A stretch of DNA of 64,000 nt, taken from positions 1,982,616 through 2,046,615 of the forward strand of contig CP054190.1 of assembly GCA_015709575.1 (NCBI GenBank), written 5' to 3'. The stretch's first letter is position 1, and every line of letters starts with the position of its first letter. Both the position numbers and the translations under genes were made by a program. The notes under the pieces were generated by a model. That model did not search any database and had not been told where the DNA came from. It saw nothing but the letters and a program-made list of their open reading frames with translations. The stretch is from Planctomycetia bacterium. GTDB lineage: Bacteria > Planctomycetota > Phycisphaerae > UBA1845 > Fen-1342. Shown piece after piece: positions 43,087 through 55,137 of this stretch.

Positions 43087-44439
43087 CTATCGCCCGCGCA
43101 TCAGCTTCAGGAGGTGCTGCGGGGCCTGCCGCAGTCGCCGCCACCACGGCGAGCTGACGGTTGTCGCGAACTCTGCCCGAATCCGGCGGATGCAGGCGGT
43201 GACCAGCGGCGGGCGGCATGCCGGCATTTCGATCCCCGGGCGGTCGGCATGATATTCTTCTTCGCCGCGGGGGCTGAGCCAGCCGTTGCTGCCGCACGGC
43301 TCCGCGGCGGCACGGGTCCCCGGGAACGGGAAATAGGGCCGCACGTCAACTCGCGCGGGGCGAAGCGCGCGAAGCAGGTGGAGCGTATCCTCCATCGAGG
43401 CTTCGCTTTCATACGGTGAGCCGAGATAGAGCACGGCGCGCGTCCTCACCCCCGCGCGGTGCAGTTCTCCGAATGCCGCAACGATCTGTGCGTTCGACAG
43501 GTCCATCGCGAAGATTTCGTTGCGGATGAAATCACTGCCGCTGATGATCTCGACGTCAGCGTCCGCCAGGTTCGCGCTGCGGAGCAGGGTAAGCCGGGTG
43601 GAGGTGACCGCGTTCGCGCGCAAGTGGCACCGCAGCGGCAGACCGCAGCGCCGGGCGTAGGCCTCGCAGAATCCGACGAGCCAGGAGTCGTCCAGCGCGA
43701 AGGCGTGATCCAGGATCCGCACCGAGCGAACCGTGGCATGGCGACGGCGCACGACGGTAATTTCATCAAGAACGTTGCCCGGCGAGCGCCGACGCACCCA
43801 CACGCCGCGACCCTCGTACATCATCCGCTCCGCGTCGTTCGAGCAATAGCCGCAGTGCTGCGGGCATCCGCGGCCGACGGCGATTTCCAGTTCGCCGCAG
43901 CGGGCGAGCCACTCGGCGTAGCCGAACAGATCCCGTTCCGCGAACGGCAGGGAATCGAGATCCTCGACCAAGCCCGGCAATTGCGGGCGGGTGAGGCCCT
44001 GTTCATCGCGCAGCCAGACCCCGCGCACCGCCGTCGGCGCGACGGGGTCCTTGAGTCGCTCGAGATAGGTGACGAGCGTGGCGTCCGGCTCGCCGATTGC
44101 AACTGCGGCCACACCCGGAAGACTCAGCGCCTCGGCGGGGGCGACGGTCGGGAAGGCGCCGCCGGCGACGATCGGTAGAAACTCGCGGGTGCCGAGGAAT
44201 TCAAGGGCGCGACGGGCCGCGCCGACGCAAACCGGGGAGATGTCGGCAAACACGAGCTGCGGCAGGCAGCGTGTCAGGGCGGCCTTCACGCGCCCCTCAT
44301 CGAAGCGGGACAATCCGATGAGGTGCAACTCGTGGCCGCGCTCCGCGAGAAGCGTCAGCAGCGTGCCCAGGCGCGGGTCGAAACGGGGAATTGGGCGGCC
44401 GCGGGTCTGCGGAGCGACCTGAAGGATGAGGATTCGCAT
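43087..44439 (-). CDS. B12-binding-domain radical SAM protein
   Basis: A 450-residue protein with an N-terminal cobalamin-binding-like domain (RILILQVAPQTRG, LVFADISPVCVGAARRALEF, LPIVAGGAFPTVAP) and a radical SAM domain whose cluster motif is GRGCPQHCGYCS. ITVVRRRHATVRSVRILDHA and ADVEIISGSDFIRNEIFAMD are later core elements, and the C-terminus (VDVRPYFPFPGTRAA) fits the BchE/MiaB-like group. The reaction is unknown. It stands alone on the minus strand, converging with the lipid A operon. Confidence 0.85.
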   Translation of the reverse strand: MRILILQVAPQTRGRPIPRFDPRLGTLLTLLAERGHELHLIGLSRFDEGRVKAALTRCLPQLVFADISPVCVGAARRALEFLGTREFLPIVAGGAFPTVAPAEALSLPGVAAVAIGEPDATLVTYLERLKDPVAPTAVRGVWLRDEQGLTRPQLPGLVEDLDSLPFAERDLFGYAEWLARCGELEIAVGRGCPQHCGYCSNDAERMMYEGRGVWVRRRSPGNVLDEITVVRRRHATVRSVRILDHAFALDDSWLVGFCEAYARRCGLPLRCHLRANAVTSTRLTLLRSANLADADVEIISGSDFIRNEIFAMDLSNAQIVAAFGELHRAGVRTRAVLYLGSPYESEASMEDTLHLLRALRPARVDVRPYFPFPGTRAAAEPCGSNGWLSPRGEEEYHADRPGIEMPACRPPLVTACIRRIRAEFATTVSSPWWRRLRQAPQHLLKLMRGR

Positions 44440-44544
44440 GCCGCCCTCGCGCCGGATTCGTGGGAATCATAGCGGATCGGGCGATGAGCCGGCTGGCGCT
44501 CCTCGCAGGGCAGTACACTTCGACTTGTGATTATGGAACGCGGG

Positions 44545-45156
44545 TCAGCGCGATTGGGCGAGCGCGACGCTGACGGCCTGGCAGACCGAGCTGGCGCGCT
44601 GCACGCCGTCCTGGCCGATGGCGAGCATCAGAATCTTGCGGGGCGTGTCGGCAATCTGGCCGAGGCTGTGGCTCAGCGCAAGGCGATCCAGCTCCTCATT
44701 CTCGGTGGGCAGCTCGGAGATGTCGAAACCGCCAAAGAGCGTGAAGGAGCCGATGTTCTGCACGGAATGAGAGTATGCATCAGTGACCAGCGCCTCCCAC
44801 GACGGGTCGCTGATGGCGCCGGAGCGCAGCGCCTGCAGCAGGTCGCAGTACTCCTCGGCCAGCGTGATGCGCTTTACCTCGGACCCGCCGCAGAACGTAA
44901 TAAAATAGGATCCGCGGCGCGGGCCATCGGGGCGGCCGGAGCGCTCATGTGCTGATGCGAGCGTGGCCATTGACGCGAGCTTGACTTCGCAGGCGCCGAA
45001 GATCGTCACATACACGCGCGGGCGGTCAGGGCGAAGCTGCCCCTCGTACCCGCCGCAGAAGCAGAATTGGAGCATTTCGTGCGGCCGCTCCTGCTGCGGC
45101 TGCGTCGGAGTGGGTCGCCGTCGCAGGGACCATCGATACGTGACGTTCATGGGCAT
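44545..45156 (-). CDS. Hypothetical protein with LiaF/bactofilin-like beta repeats
   Basis: A soluble protein of up to 203 residues. Three similar beta segments contain an F(C/G)G-type turn: MLQFCFCGGYEGQLR, YFITFCGGSEVKRITLAEEY and GSFTLFGGFDISELP, with VYVTIFGACEVKL as a fourth. This resembles the short repeats of LiaF C-terminal or bactofilin-like domains. The start is uncertain: an ATG at 45156 is used, while an ATG at 45075 (beginning MLQFCF) would keep only the repeats. No ribosome-binding site decides it. Function is unknown. Confidence 0.55.
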   Translation of the reverse strand: MPMNVTYRWSLRRRPTPTQPQQERPHEMLQFCFCGGYEGQLRPDRPRVYVTIFGACEVKLASMATLASAHERSGRPDGPRRGSYFITFCGGSEVKRITLAEEYCDLLQALRSGAISDPSWEALVTDAYSHSVQNIGSFTLFGGFDISELPTENEELDRLALSHSLGQIADTPRKILMLAIGQDGVQRASSVCQAVSVALAQSR

Positions 45157-45288
45157 ACCCGGGCTGTGGACCCGTGGCTCCGCTGGCACATCCGGCGTCT
45201 GACAGCAGGGATTCTGCGGGGGCGCTCGATTATTTTCCCTTCTGCACAAGGGAACGGCCCGGCCGACCGTCCGTGGATGCCGGATGTG

Positions 45289-46617
45289 CTACTCGAGCGG
45301 TGGCAACTGCGAGCGAATCACCGGGAGGCTCATGTTGTACTTGAAAAAGGCCTCCTGCCACTTGTCGTCCACGACGCCGAAGTGGTCCTCGAACAGCTTT
45401 TCGCGCTCGAGGGTTTCCCCGGCTTTGTCCTCATCGAGAGCGGCAATCTTCTGCATGTAGCTGGCGAACTTGTCGCGATGCTTGCGATACAGGTAGTTCG
45501 TGATTGCCCAGCCGACCGGGTACGACCAGCCGCCACCCCGGAAGAAGTGTTCGTCGTTCAGGATCCACTGCTTGAGCGGGAACGACTTGCGGAACTGCTC
45601 TGAAGCGAAGTTTGTCTGGAACTGGTAGATGCGATTGTTGTTCAGCGTGCCGAGCGACGCACCGGTGGATCCGGGCGGCAGTTCGAACATCATGGCCAGC
45701 CCTTCGCTGAGCCAGCGCGGCGGGCGGGCGTTGCTGTTAAAGATGCCGATGTTGAAATGGATGTGGTGCGCGGCCTCGTGCTGCACGACCTCCATGTTCT
45801 GGAAATCGCGCGTGCGACGAAGCCAGTTGGACAGTCGACGGCGGTCGGCGGGCGCCGCCCGCTTCCAACGTTCCATTGCACCCGCGTAGGGCGGCCAGGT
45901 GTCCATGTCGAAGAAGGCGGAACGGTTGTCGTCCGGCATGTAGAAACCAAGCACGCCCAATTCCTGAAAGCCGTGATTGGCCGAGTATCCCATGAACTCT
46001 TCGTGCTTGCCGAAGAAGTAAATCTCCAGTTTGTGCGTCGGACGGCGCACCTCAATGTTGAGCATCTTGGCGAACTTGTAGTTCCAGCGATAAATCGCCT
46101 CGAGCCGCGAGGCAAGCCGCAGCGCGGTCTCGCGATTGGAGGTGTACACCAACGCGAAGTGATCGGTCGTGATCACGTTGTCCGTCGCGGCGATCGCCTT
46201 CATCTGCGCGACGCCGTCCGGATTCAGATCGAGTGCGGGCAATACGTCCTTGTCCGGCTCATTGTCGACGCCCAGTTCGTCGGCGCCGAGCAGCGCCGTA
46301 AGCTCGTCATCCGTAATCGCGCCCGCGCCATCCTTGTCGGTGCGGGGCCTGTCGCCGGCGGTGTCAACCCGGCTGGCCTCCGTCTCGATCTTGCGGAAGT
46401 CGCGGACTTCATTTTTGCGGAGGCGAACGGTGATGCCCTGCGCGACCTTGACGACATATACGTCGCCCTCTTCAACGACCTCGCCTTCCACGATGCTGCC
46501 GTCATTTCGCACAAAGCGGTATCGGCCGCTGAGGTCGGCATAGGCCGTCGATGCCCAGATTCCTACGCCGCACACGACGAAAGAAGCCAGCGCCAGCACA
46601 AATGGACGAACGCGCAT
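45289..46617 (-). CDS. Secreted HExxH protein, DUF1570-type
   Basis: A 442-residue protein with a signal peptide (ALASFVVCGVGIWASTAYAD). An N-terminal SH3-like segment (YRFVRNDGSIVEGEVVEEGD) is typical of planctomycete secreted proteins. The metallopeptidase-like domain has HKLEIYFFGKHEEFMGYSAN and then QHEAAHHIHFNIGIF (HExxH), followed by PRWLSEGLAMMFE. It resembles the lipoprotein at 27681-28703, making two members in one window. The gene is divergent from thiL. Substrate is unknown and activity is inferred from the motif. Confidence 0.82.
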   Translation of the reverse strand: MRVRPFVLALASFVVCGVGIWASTAYADLSGRYRFVRNDGSIVEGEVVEEGDVYVVKVAQGITVRLRKNEVRDFRKIETEASRVDTAGDRPRTDKDGAGAITDDELTALLGADELGVDNEPDKDVLPALDLNPDGVAQMKAIAATDNVITTDHFALVYTSNRETALRLASRLEAIYRWNYKFAKMLNIEVRRPTHKLEIYFFGKHEEFMGYSANHGFQELGVLGFYMPDDNRSAFFDMDTWPPYAGAMERWKRAAPADRRRLSNWLRRTRDFQNMEVVQHEAAHHIHFNIGIFNSNARPPRWLSEGLAMMFELPPGSTGASLGTLNNNRIYQFQTNFASEQFRKSFPLKQWILNDEHFFRGGGWSYPVGWAITNYLYRKHRDKFASYMQKIAALDEDKAGETLEREKLFEDHFGVVDDKWQEAFFKYNMSLPVIRSQLPPLE

Positions 46618-46884
46618 GTTCAGGCACCCTCACGGTTTGAGTGGCTGGAATTTACCACGGTGAAATTATACCCGGACCGCGGTTCGATTCCACGCACGCC
46701 GCCGGTCCGCGAGGACGGCCCGACGATTCGCGACAAGCGTACAATCCGGCAGCCGGCTTGCTCGTTCCGCAACCACCAGTTCGGCCAGACCGCACGGCCG
46801 TCCACTGGCGACTCGGTGATTCAACCGGCAGGTCAGGCCGGCCGGACGGCCAGGCGCCGCCGCTCGCGACAATGGGTGTGGCAC

Positions 46885-47871
46885 ATGACCAGGACTGATG
46901 ATCCCAATGGCCCCCCGACCGCGAGCGCTCCCGTTGGGGAGCGGGCGTTAGTTCAGGCCATCGGAGCCATGCTCGCTCAGCTCGCGCCGACCGCCGTGAC
47001 AGGCTCACAGGCACTCGCCTTCGGCGATGACATGGCCCCCCTGCCATCAGGCGATTCCGCCTCGATTCTGGCTTGGACCACCGACGTGTTGATGGAGGGT
47101 GTGGATTTTCGGACCCTGGAGGCCGGCTGGGAGGCCGTTGGACGAAAGGCGATGCTGGTCAATCTGAGCGACTGTGCGGCTATGGGTGGTCGGCCGGTCG
47201 GGTCGCTTTTGGCCTTGACGCTGCCGCGCACTGCGGCGGGATCGGATGTGCTGAAGCTGGTGCGCGGGGCCGCGGAGGCGGGAGCGGCTCACGGCTGTCC
47301 GATTGTCGGGGGGGATACGAACAGTTGGGAGGGCGGGCTGGTCGTCGCCGTGACGGTCGCGGCGCGGCAGGAAGCCGGAGGTCGCTGGTTGGCGCGCAGT
47401 GCGGCAAAAAACGGCGATCGGGTGCTCGTGAGCGGTCCCTTGGGTGGATCAATCCTGGGGCGGCATCTGGAGCCGCGGCCACGGATTGAGCTGGGGGTGG
47501 CGTTGTCGCGATTGGACGGAGTGCATGCGGCCATCGACATCAGCGACGGGCTGCTGATCGATCTCGATCGGATCTGCGAGTCGTCCGGCTGCGGTGCAAT
47601 CCTGGACGAGCGGGAGTTACAGGCGGTAATTCACGCGGATGCTCAACGCCTGTCCCGGAGCGACGGCCGCCCCGCCCTGGACCATGCGCTCGCGGACGGT
47701 GAAGATTTCGAGTTGCTTGTGACGGCAGACACGGCTGAGGTGTCCCGGCTCGTTGAACTGGGAATGCAACCGATCGGGGTGATGCAGCCGGAACGCGGCT
47801 TGTTCTTGCGGGGTGCGGGCGGCGGTGTCCGCGGGCTGCAGGCCCATGGATGGGAGCACCCATGCGGGTGA
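46885..47871 (+). CDS. thiL: Thiamine-monophosphate kinase
   Basis: Phosphorylates thiamine monophosphate to the active diphosphate. PurM-like fold signatures are GERALVQAIGAML, FGDDMAPLP, WTTDVLMEGVDF (metal-binding Asp), GRKAMLVNLSDCAAMGGRPV, IVGGDTNSWEGGLVVAVTV, AAIDISDGLLIDLDRIC and DGEDFELLVT. The ATG at 46885 yields 328 residues, the usual length, although the frame is open far upstream. It overlaps tsaE by 10 nt, so the two are translationally coupled. Confidence 0.92.
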   Translation: MTRTDDPNGPPTASAPVGERALVQAIGAMLAQLAPTAVTGSQALAFGDDMAPLPSGDSASILAWTTDVLMEGVDFRTLEAGWEAVGRKAMLVNLSDCAAMGGRPVGSLLALTLPRTAAGSDVLKLVRGAAEAGAAHGCPIVGGDTNSWEGGLVVAVTVAARQEAGGRWLARSAAKNGDRVLVSGPLGGSILGRHLEPRPRIELGVALSRLDGVHAAIDISDGLLIDLDRICESSGCGAILDERELQAVIHADAQRLSRSDGRPALDHALADGEDFELLVTADTAEVSRLVELGMQPIGVMQPERGLFLRGAGGGVRGLQAHGWEHPCG

Positions 47872-48374
47872 TAACGGTGACCGTCGAGAGCAATGCGGCC
47901 GCTCAGACTGTTGCGCTGGGCGAGTCGATCGGCAGGCTGCTCCGCGGCGGCGAGCTTCTGGCGCTGCACGGGGCGCTCGGAGCTGGGAAGACACAACTCG
48001 CCAAGGGGCTGGCGCGGGGCTTGGGCGTGCGGCCGGATGAGCCGGTGGTCAGCCCGACGTTCGTGATTGTGCGGGAGTACGCGGGGCGCGTGCCGTTTCT
48101 GCACGCGGATGCCTATCGCCTGACGGGGCCTGAATGGGCGGCGCTTGGGGCGGATGAGCGACTGGCGGAAGGCGCGGTGCTGGCGGTGGAGTGGTGGGAG
48201 CGCGTCGCGGGTGATTCGACGATGCACCCGGAGATTGACGTCACGCTGGAGCCGGTGGCCGGCGAAAGCGAAGCCGACGGCCGGAGGGTTGTCGTTCGAG
48301 GCAAATCGGATTGGATCGAGCGATGGGCGGCCGCTGTGGCGGAAATTGGGCTGCGCCTGTCCGGGGCGGGTTGA
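47862..48374 (+). CDS. tsaE: tRNA threonylcarbamoyladenosine biosynthesis ATPase TsaE
   Basis: Part of the machinery that adds t6A at position 37 of ANN-decoding tRNAs. The Walker A motif is LHGALGAGKTQLAKGLARGL, followed by VVSPTFVIVREYAGRVPFLH (switch-like segment), ADAYRL and LAVEWWERV. The ATG at 47862 has GGGAG upstream and lies inside the end of thiL. The 170-residue length is typical for the family. Confidence 0.92.
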   Translation: MRVITVTVESNAAAQTVALGESIGRLLRGGELLALHGALGAGKTQLAKGLARGLGVRPDEPVVSPTFVIVREYAGRVPFLHADAYRLTGPEWAALGADERLAEGAVLAVEWWERVAGDSTMHPEIDVTLEPVAGESEADGRRVVVRGKSDWIERWAAAVAEIGLRLSGAG

Positions 48375-48469
48375 CACGACACGCCGCCGCGGCAAGGATT
48401 CCGGTGTTGGAGTTCCGACCCCCCGGTCGTCGCCCCCGCGGCGACTTGCTATCGACGGGAGCATTCGTC

Positions 48470-48673
48470 ATGCGTACTTTGATCACCTGCGGGGCTCTTG
48501 TTTCCGCGCTGCTGCTCGCCGGCGGGTGCGCCGGCGTTGTGAAGAACGAACAGCAGGCGTGGAACACGTTCGGCCAGACTTTTGACGCCGACATGGCCCA
48601 GCTCGGCGATGACTTCAACTACCTGATCCAAGTGGATCGCCCATCCCGTCTGACGAAGTGGATCACTCGCTAA
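48470..48673 (+). CDS. Small predicted lipoprotein, 67 residues
   Basis: A short protein with a lipoprotein signal (GALVSALLLAGGCAG, Cys near residue 20) and a 47-residue mature part, NEQQAWNTFGQTFDADMAQ then LGDDFNYLIQVDRPS. GGGAG lies 8 nt before the ATG at 48470. It follows tsaE by 95 nt on the same strand. No family was recognised. Confidence 0.65.
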   Translation: MRTLITCGALVSALLLAGGCAGVVKNEQQAWNTFGQTFDADMAQLGDDFNYLIQVDRPSRLTKWITR

Positions 48674-48787
48674 CTCGGCTGAACTTCGCTCGATCGCGAC
48701 GGGCCTGGCCGCGTATCCCAATCGCCAGGCTCGGCGCGGGGGCGCTCGTCAGCTTCCGACCGCCCGTTTTGCCCGGTTGACGCCGCG

Positions 48788-50680
<1,893 letters not shown>

Positions 50681-50882
50681 CAGTGCTACCCATCCCGGAC
50701 GCGCGGCAGGGCGACCGTTGCGAAAGTCTATTCGATCGGCCGACCGTTTCCTCGTCCGCCTACAATCCCGCCGACGCGCGAGGCTCGTACCCCGGCCGGA
50801 GGCCGGCAGCGCCAGGTCGAAGCGCGAACCGTGAACCCAGAGGTGCCAATCATTGTCAGGCGGCGGACCATCAGGCGATTCG

Positions 50883-52313
50883 ATGAATTCCGTTCCGCAC
50901 GGCGCGCGCGACGCGTCCGCCGTTCGCGCGGCGGAGGTCTCGTCGTCAGAACCGGCGCGGATCGGCACGTTGCCGGCGGGCGGGCTGTCGCGGCAGATGA
51001 TCTGGCTGGCCGCGCCGATGCTGGGCGAGCAATGCCTCAACATGCTGGTCGGCTTCGTGGACACGCTGCTGGCGGGAACGATCAGCAAGGAGGCGACGAC
51101 GGCCGTCGGCGCGGCCAGCTACATGAACTGGATCGTGATGCTGGCCTTCTCGCTGGTCGGCGTCGGCGCATCGGCGATCGTGGGGCGGGCGCTGGGGGCG
51201 AGAGACGCGGCCACAGCCGGCCGCACCCTGCACCAGGCGATGCTGCTCGCGGCGGCGATGGGCGTCGCGGTGTGCACCGCAACCTTCTTGCTCTCTCCGA
51301 CCTTCGCCGGATTTCTGACCCGCACCCCCGCTGCGTTCGAGCCGACCGTGGCCTACACCCGGATCGTGGCATTCGCCTACCTGCTCGGTTCGTTCAACCT
51401 GGTCGGCAGCGGATTACTCCGCATCGCCGGTGATACACGGACTCCGCTGGTGGTGATGTCCGTTGTCAACGTGATCAACGTCGTGCTCTCGTGGGCGCTG
51501 GTGAAGGGGGTCGGCGGGCTGAGCCTGGGCGTCGACGGCATCGCCATCGGCACACTGGTGGCGCGCAGCGTGGGTGGACTGTTGATGTTGGGGGTGCTGC
51601 TGCGCGGGCGTGGCGTGCTGAGGCTGCGGGTATCCGAGTTGAGGCTGCATGGGCCGACCATGTCGCGGGTGCTGCGGCTGGGGTTGCCGGCGGCGATGGA
51701 CACCGGAATGATGTCGATCGCGCAGCTGCTGTTCATCCGCATCATTGCGGACAGCGGCGCTCGCGACGCGGCCACGGTGAATTTTGCAGCGCACATCATC
51801 GGCGTCGAAGTCGAGGCACTCAGCTATCTGCCCGCGTTTGCCTGGGGGACGGCGACCGCGACGCTCGTCAGTCAGTATCTGGGGGCGGGGCGGCCCGAGC
51901 TGGCGCTGCGCGCCGCCCGAATTGCGTTGGTCCATGGCGCCATCCTCGGGGCTGCGACGGGGGCGATCTATGCGCTGTTCGCGGGACCGATTTATGGGGT
52001 GATGACGCGCGATCATGCGGTAATCGAAGTGGGCGTGCCGGCGTTCCGGATTCTGGGGGCGGTGCAGCCGTTTCTGTGCATGGCGATCATCGCGACGACG
52101 GCGTTGCGCGGCGCGGGCGACACACGGACGACGATGTGGTATTCGCTGATCGGGGGGCTGCTGCTGCGCGTCCCGGTGGCGTATCTCGGGGCGGTGGTGC
52201 TGGGCGGCGGGCTGATCGGCGCGTGGTGCGGCATGTGGGCGGACAACCTGGTCAAGTGCGCCCTGACGACCACGCGCGTGCTGGGCGGGCGCTGGCGCGG
52301 CGTGCGGGTGTGA
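50883..52313 (+). CDS. MATE-family efflux transporter
   Basis: A 476-residue protein with twelve predicted membrane helices in two repeated halves. The first half starts [20 protein letters not shown] and [20 protein letters not shown]; the second half starts [38 protein letters not shown] and [20 protein letters not shown] are the matching loop motifs. It would export cationic drugs or toxins with Na+ or H+. The ATG at 50883 is preferred; an upstream start at 50853 is possible. It is divergent from the ABC-F gene. Confidence 0.9.
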   Translation: MNSVPHGARDASAVRAAEVSSSEPARIGTLPAGGLSRQMIWLAAPMLGEQCLNMLVGFVDTLLAGTISKEATTAVGAASYMNWIVMLAFSLVGVGASAIVGRALGARDAATAGRTLHQAMLLAAAMGVAVCTATFLLSPTFAGFLTRTPAAFEPTVAYTRIVAFAYLLGSFNLVGSGLLRIAGDTRTPLVVMSVVNVINVVLSWALVKGVGGLSLGVDGIAIGTLVARSVGGLLMLGVLLRGRGVLRLRVSELRLHGPTMSRVLRLGLPAAMDTGMMSIAQLLFIRIIADSGARDAATVNFAAHIIGVEVEALSYLPAFAWGTATATLVSQYLGAGRPELALRAARIALVHGAILGAATGAIYALFAGPIYGVMTRDHAVIEVGVPAFRILGAVQPFLCMAIIATTALRGAGDTRTTMWYSLIGGLLLRVPVAYLGAVVLGGGLIGAWCGMWADNLVKCALTTTRVLGGRWRGVRV

Positions 52314-52849
52314 GGGCGCGTGGAGGAGCCATGAGGCAGGCCGCCCGGTCCGGCCGCTCGCCGGCACCAGAAAATTGACCAAGCTCTCGCTCGGCGGCTT
52401 TCGCTACGGTGTATGGCAGTGCCACTGCGCTTGAGGCGTGTTGTTGTGGCAGTCGAGTTGCTCGCGGCGTTCAGCGCGGCTGAAGCGAGGGAGAACGGTC
52501 GTTGCGAGTGATTTCAGTTGCTGGTGCGCAGGGCGCGGCTGGTGGCATGCTCTCGCTGCACTCAGCGTGAGCATGCGACGGACGCCTGGAATGCCACCCA
52601 TCGCGCCGCGCATGCCTACGCGGAGTACCGCGAAGGCATGCCACCCAGCTGCGAAGGCATGTCACCCAACTGCGAGGGCATTCCACCCACCCGCGCAGTT
52701 CGCGGCGTTGCATGCCACCTGGCCGGGGTTCCCCGGATTATTTTGGGGGGGCAATGCGCAAGCGAGGTCGCACAGGCGGCGCATGTCCGGGACACCGTCG
52801 CAACCGCCCGAGCGCCGCAACGAACCTGCTGCAACCGGATCGATGACCG
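52314..52849. repeat. Intergenic stretch with dispersed GGTGGCATGC-type repeat, copy B
   Basis: No gene is supported here. From 52541 the sequence repeats copy A at 5105: GGTGGCATGCTCTCGCTG, an AGCGTGAGCATGC arm, GCATGCCTACGCGGAG and GCGAAGGCATGCCACCC. At 52631-52693 three 21-bp units follow in tandem (GCGAAGGCATGCCACCCAGCT and two variants), and another GCATGCCACC is at 52710-52719. This is a dispersed repeat family with locally amplified parts. Confidence 0.7.
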
Positions 52850-55018
52850 CTAGCGGCGCGGCTGGCTGCGGGATCCGGGCGGAGCGGCCGAACGATTTGG
52901 TGGCGCCGCGCGTGAAGCGGCTGAGGCGCCCGGTGTAGCTGCGGGCCGCGAACCCGCGGCTGACCGCGGGCCGGAGGCGCTGCGCGTCGAAGTTCCGCTT
53001 CGCGGCGTCTTGGTCTCCGATCGAACTCCGGATGCCGGATTGCGGGCTGGCGATGCACTTCTCGCAGGCAGCGCGCTTCTGACAGGCGGTGGCGCAGCAG
53101 TTCTAGCGGGCGGGGCTACTCGGGCAGCGTTCTCATTGCGCGCGGGTTGGACGATCCGCGTCGGGCCGATTCGTGCCGGTGAAGCGCTTCTTGCAGGCAC
53201 CGCACTTCTAGCGGACGGTGCGCTTCCCGCAGGCACCGCGCTTCTAACGGACGGTGCGATTCTCGCAGGCGAGGCGCTTCGCGATGGCGGCGCGATTCGC
53301 GCGGGTGAGCCGCTTCCAACGGATGGTGCGATTCTCGCGGCGTTTTCATTGCGGGCGGGTTGGACGACGCGCGTCGGGCCGATCTGGATCGGCGGAACGC
53401 CCCGACTTGGAGCGGGAGCGATTCGATGGTGGGTCGGATGGCGTGACCCGGCCGCGCGCGGGTTGCCGGGCAACGGGTAGCCGTTGGGGTTGAGCTCAGT
53501 GACGTAGGGCCGCGTGTAGCGGCTGCGGTCGCAATCGCGGTCCCGGCCGCCCAGCAACGAGTAGTACGTCGAAGCGGCAGAAACATAGCCCGGAAATACT
53601 GAACGCAGCAGCGGCCCACGATCACAATCGCGCCGGCCGGACGTCGAAAAGCTGATGGAGAAACGCGGGGTGTCACAGCGAACCGGGGCACAACTGCAAC
53701 GGCCGGTGAAATGGCCACAGCCGGCACTGGCGGAACGAAACGAACGCGGCGCGTAATGTCGCGCGAGCGGCGGCGGACATGCCCCGCCGTAGCGCACGGC
53801 GGTCCCGCCAAAGACGCTCGTCCCGCCCAACACGGTCCGCCCCGGAAGCGCGGCGTACGAGGCGCCCTGGAAGCCGAAATCGTCTTCCAGGTAATGTGCG
53901 TGACTCACGTTGCCGGAGAATTGCACTCGCCGGCGATCGTCTGATACGAACACGCCTTCGTGTGCATCGGCGGCGGCGCTCGAGGAGAAATCGAGTGCAG
54001 CCACTCCGGACGGCTGATCGAGCGGCAGCGCTGCGGCCGACCGCCAATCGGTAACCCCCGCGGGCGAGTCAGCGGGAGTGCCTGCGGGGGCGTGACTTGC
54101 GACGGGATCCGCCGGCGAATGGCCGGCATTGTTCTCATCGCGCTCGTCGCGCCACAGACGGGCGTTCTCATGCGCGGCTCGTTCCGCGCGGGCGGCAGCG
54201 TCCATCTCCTCGCGCGGTAACAACATCACCGGCAGCAGATCCAGGCGCTTGAGGTCATCGGTCGGCTGAAGCTCGCGCCAGCGGCGGGCCGGTCCGGTAG
54301 ACACGACCGGCAGACGCCCCCCGCGCACTTTGGCGATCGAACCCGACATCGACATCGCTCGGTCTTCGCGCCGCTCGGGAGCATGCCGCTCCCACCACTG
54401 GCGCAGGGCCGCTTGCAGCGAGCGGCTTTCCGCCTGCCGGATCAGGGCGTCGATCAGGTATTCATTCGGCGGGCAGGCTGCATAGGCGGAACGATCCAGC
54501 ACCACGACGACCGGCGGATTGGAGACGTCGGCAAAAAGCTCGCGAGTCAAGCCGGTCAGCAGGTCACGATACTCGCCCAGCGCAACCGCGTCATTCGCCA
54601 GCCGCTCCCGCCAGTCCGCGAAGGCCGCGTCCTCCTCGGCGTCGAATCGCTCGCGAAGCGCGACCAGTCGCTCGTGCGCCCGCTGTGGAGAATCAGCGAA
54701 GGCGCGTCGCAGGGCTGCGATCCGCGATGTGTGATCCGCGGCAATCATCACCGCCAGTGGCGCGTCTGAAAGTGCGCGGGCGGCGGCGTGAAACCGGGTC
54801 GGAACCGGCGGGCGGGCGGCGTCAGGATTGGCGAGCGCGTCCGGCTGCTCGGCCAGTTGTGCCAGTACGAGCGGATCCTCCGCCAATGCGACCAGCGCGC
54901 GAATCACGCCGGCAGGGTATTCGCGAACACCCGCCAGCGCACGATCATCCGCGCGGGTAACTGAACCGGCGGTGATACCGAAGAGGCAAACGGCGATGAG
55001 AGGATGGCGAGCGAGCAT
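52850..55018 (-). CDS. Large secreted hypothetical protein with Arg/Ser/Pro-rich repeated C-terminus
   Basis: A 722-residue protein. A signal peptide (LIAVCLFGITAGSVTRADD) is followed by an alpha-helical half to about residue 260 (ALVALAEDPLVLAQLAEQPD and on), a Cys-containing middle (GGACPPPLARHY, GHFTGRCSCAPVRCDTP) and about 200 residues of basic low-complexity repeats. Units such as SPARIAPSVRSAV recur, and a GPTR(V/I)VQPARNENAAR segment occurs twice. GGAGGG lies 6 nt before the ATG at 55018. The helical half resembles DUF3300 of envelope proteins, but this is tentative. Function is unknown. Confidence 0.65.
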   Translation of the reverse strand: MLARHPLIAVCLFGITAGSVTRADDRALAGVREYPAGVIRALVALAEDPLVLAQLAEQPDALANPDAARPPVPTRFHAAARALSDAPLAVMIAADHTSRIAALRRAFADSPQRAHERLVALRERFDAEEDAAFADWRERLANDAVALGEYRDLLTGLTRELFADVSNPPVVVVLDRSAYAACPPNEYLIDALIRQAESRSLQAALRQWWERHAPERREDRAMSMSGSIAKVRGGRLPVVSTGPARRWRELQPTDDLKRLDLLPVMLLPREEMDAAARAERAAHENARLWRDERDENNAGHSPADPVASHAPAGTPADSPAGVTDWRSAAALPLDQPSGVAALDFSSSAAADAHEGVFVSDDRRRVQFSGNVSHAHYLEDDFGFQGASYAALPGRTVLGGTSVFGGTAVRYGGACPPPLARHYAPRSFRSASAGCGHFTGRCSCAPVRCDTPRFSISFSTSGRRDCDRGPLLRSVFPGYVSAASTYYSLLGGRDRDCDRSRYTRPYVTELNPNGYPLPGNPRAAGSRHPTHHRIAPAPSRGVPPIQIGPTRVVQPARNENAARIAPSVGSGSPARIAPPSRSASPARIAPSVRSAVPAGSAPSARSAVPARSASPARIGPTRIVQPARNENAARVAPPARTAAPPPVRSALPARSASPARNPASGVRSETKTPRSGTSTRSASGPRSAAGSRPAATPGASAASRAAPPNRSAAPPGSRSQPRR

Positions 55019-55137
55019 CAGCGGCCCTCCGGGACGGCGGGTCGGAAAGACCCCACGTGAATTATAGTCGCGCCCCAGCGGGAACCTTGCGGAATACGGG
55101 AATTGCGAGGCTGCGCCCGAACTGTTAAAACCGGGGA

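Noticed and set aside
46671..46705. Possible tRNA because of a GGTTCGATTCC-like T-loop
   Set aside because: The T-stem does not pair properly and no D-arm, anticodon arm or acceptor stem could be drawn upstream.
45757..46884. N-terminal extension of thiL by more than 370 codons
   Set aside because: This part is antisense to the secreted HExxH protein; the ATG at 46885 gives the normal ThiL length.
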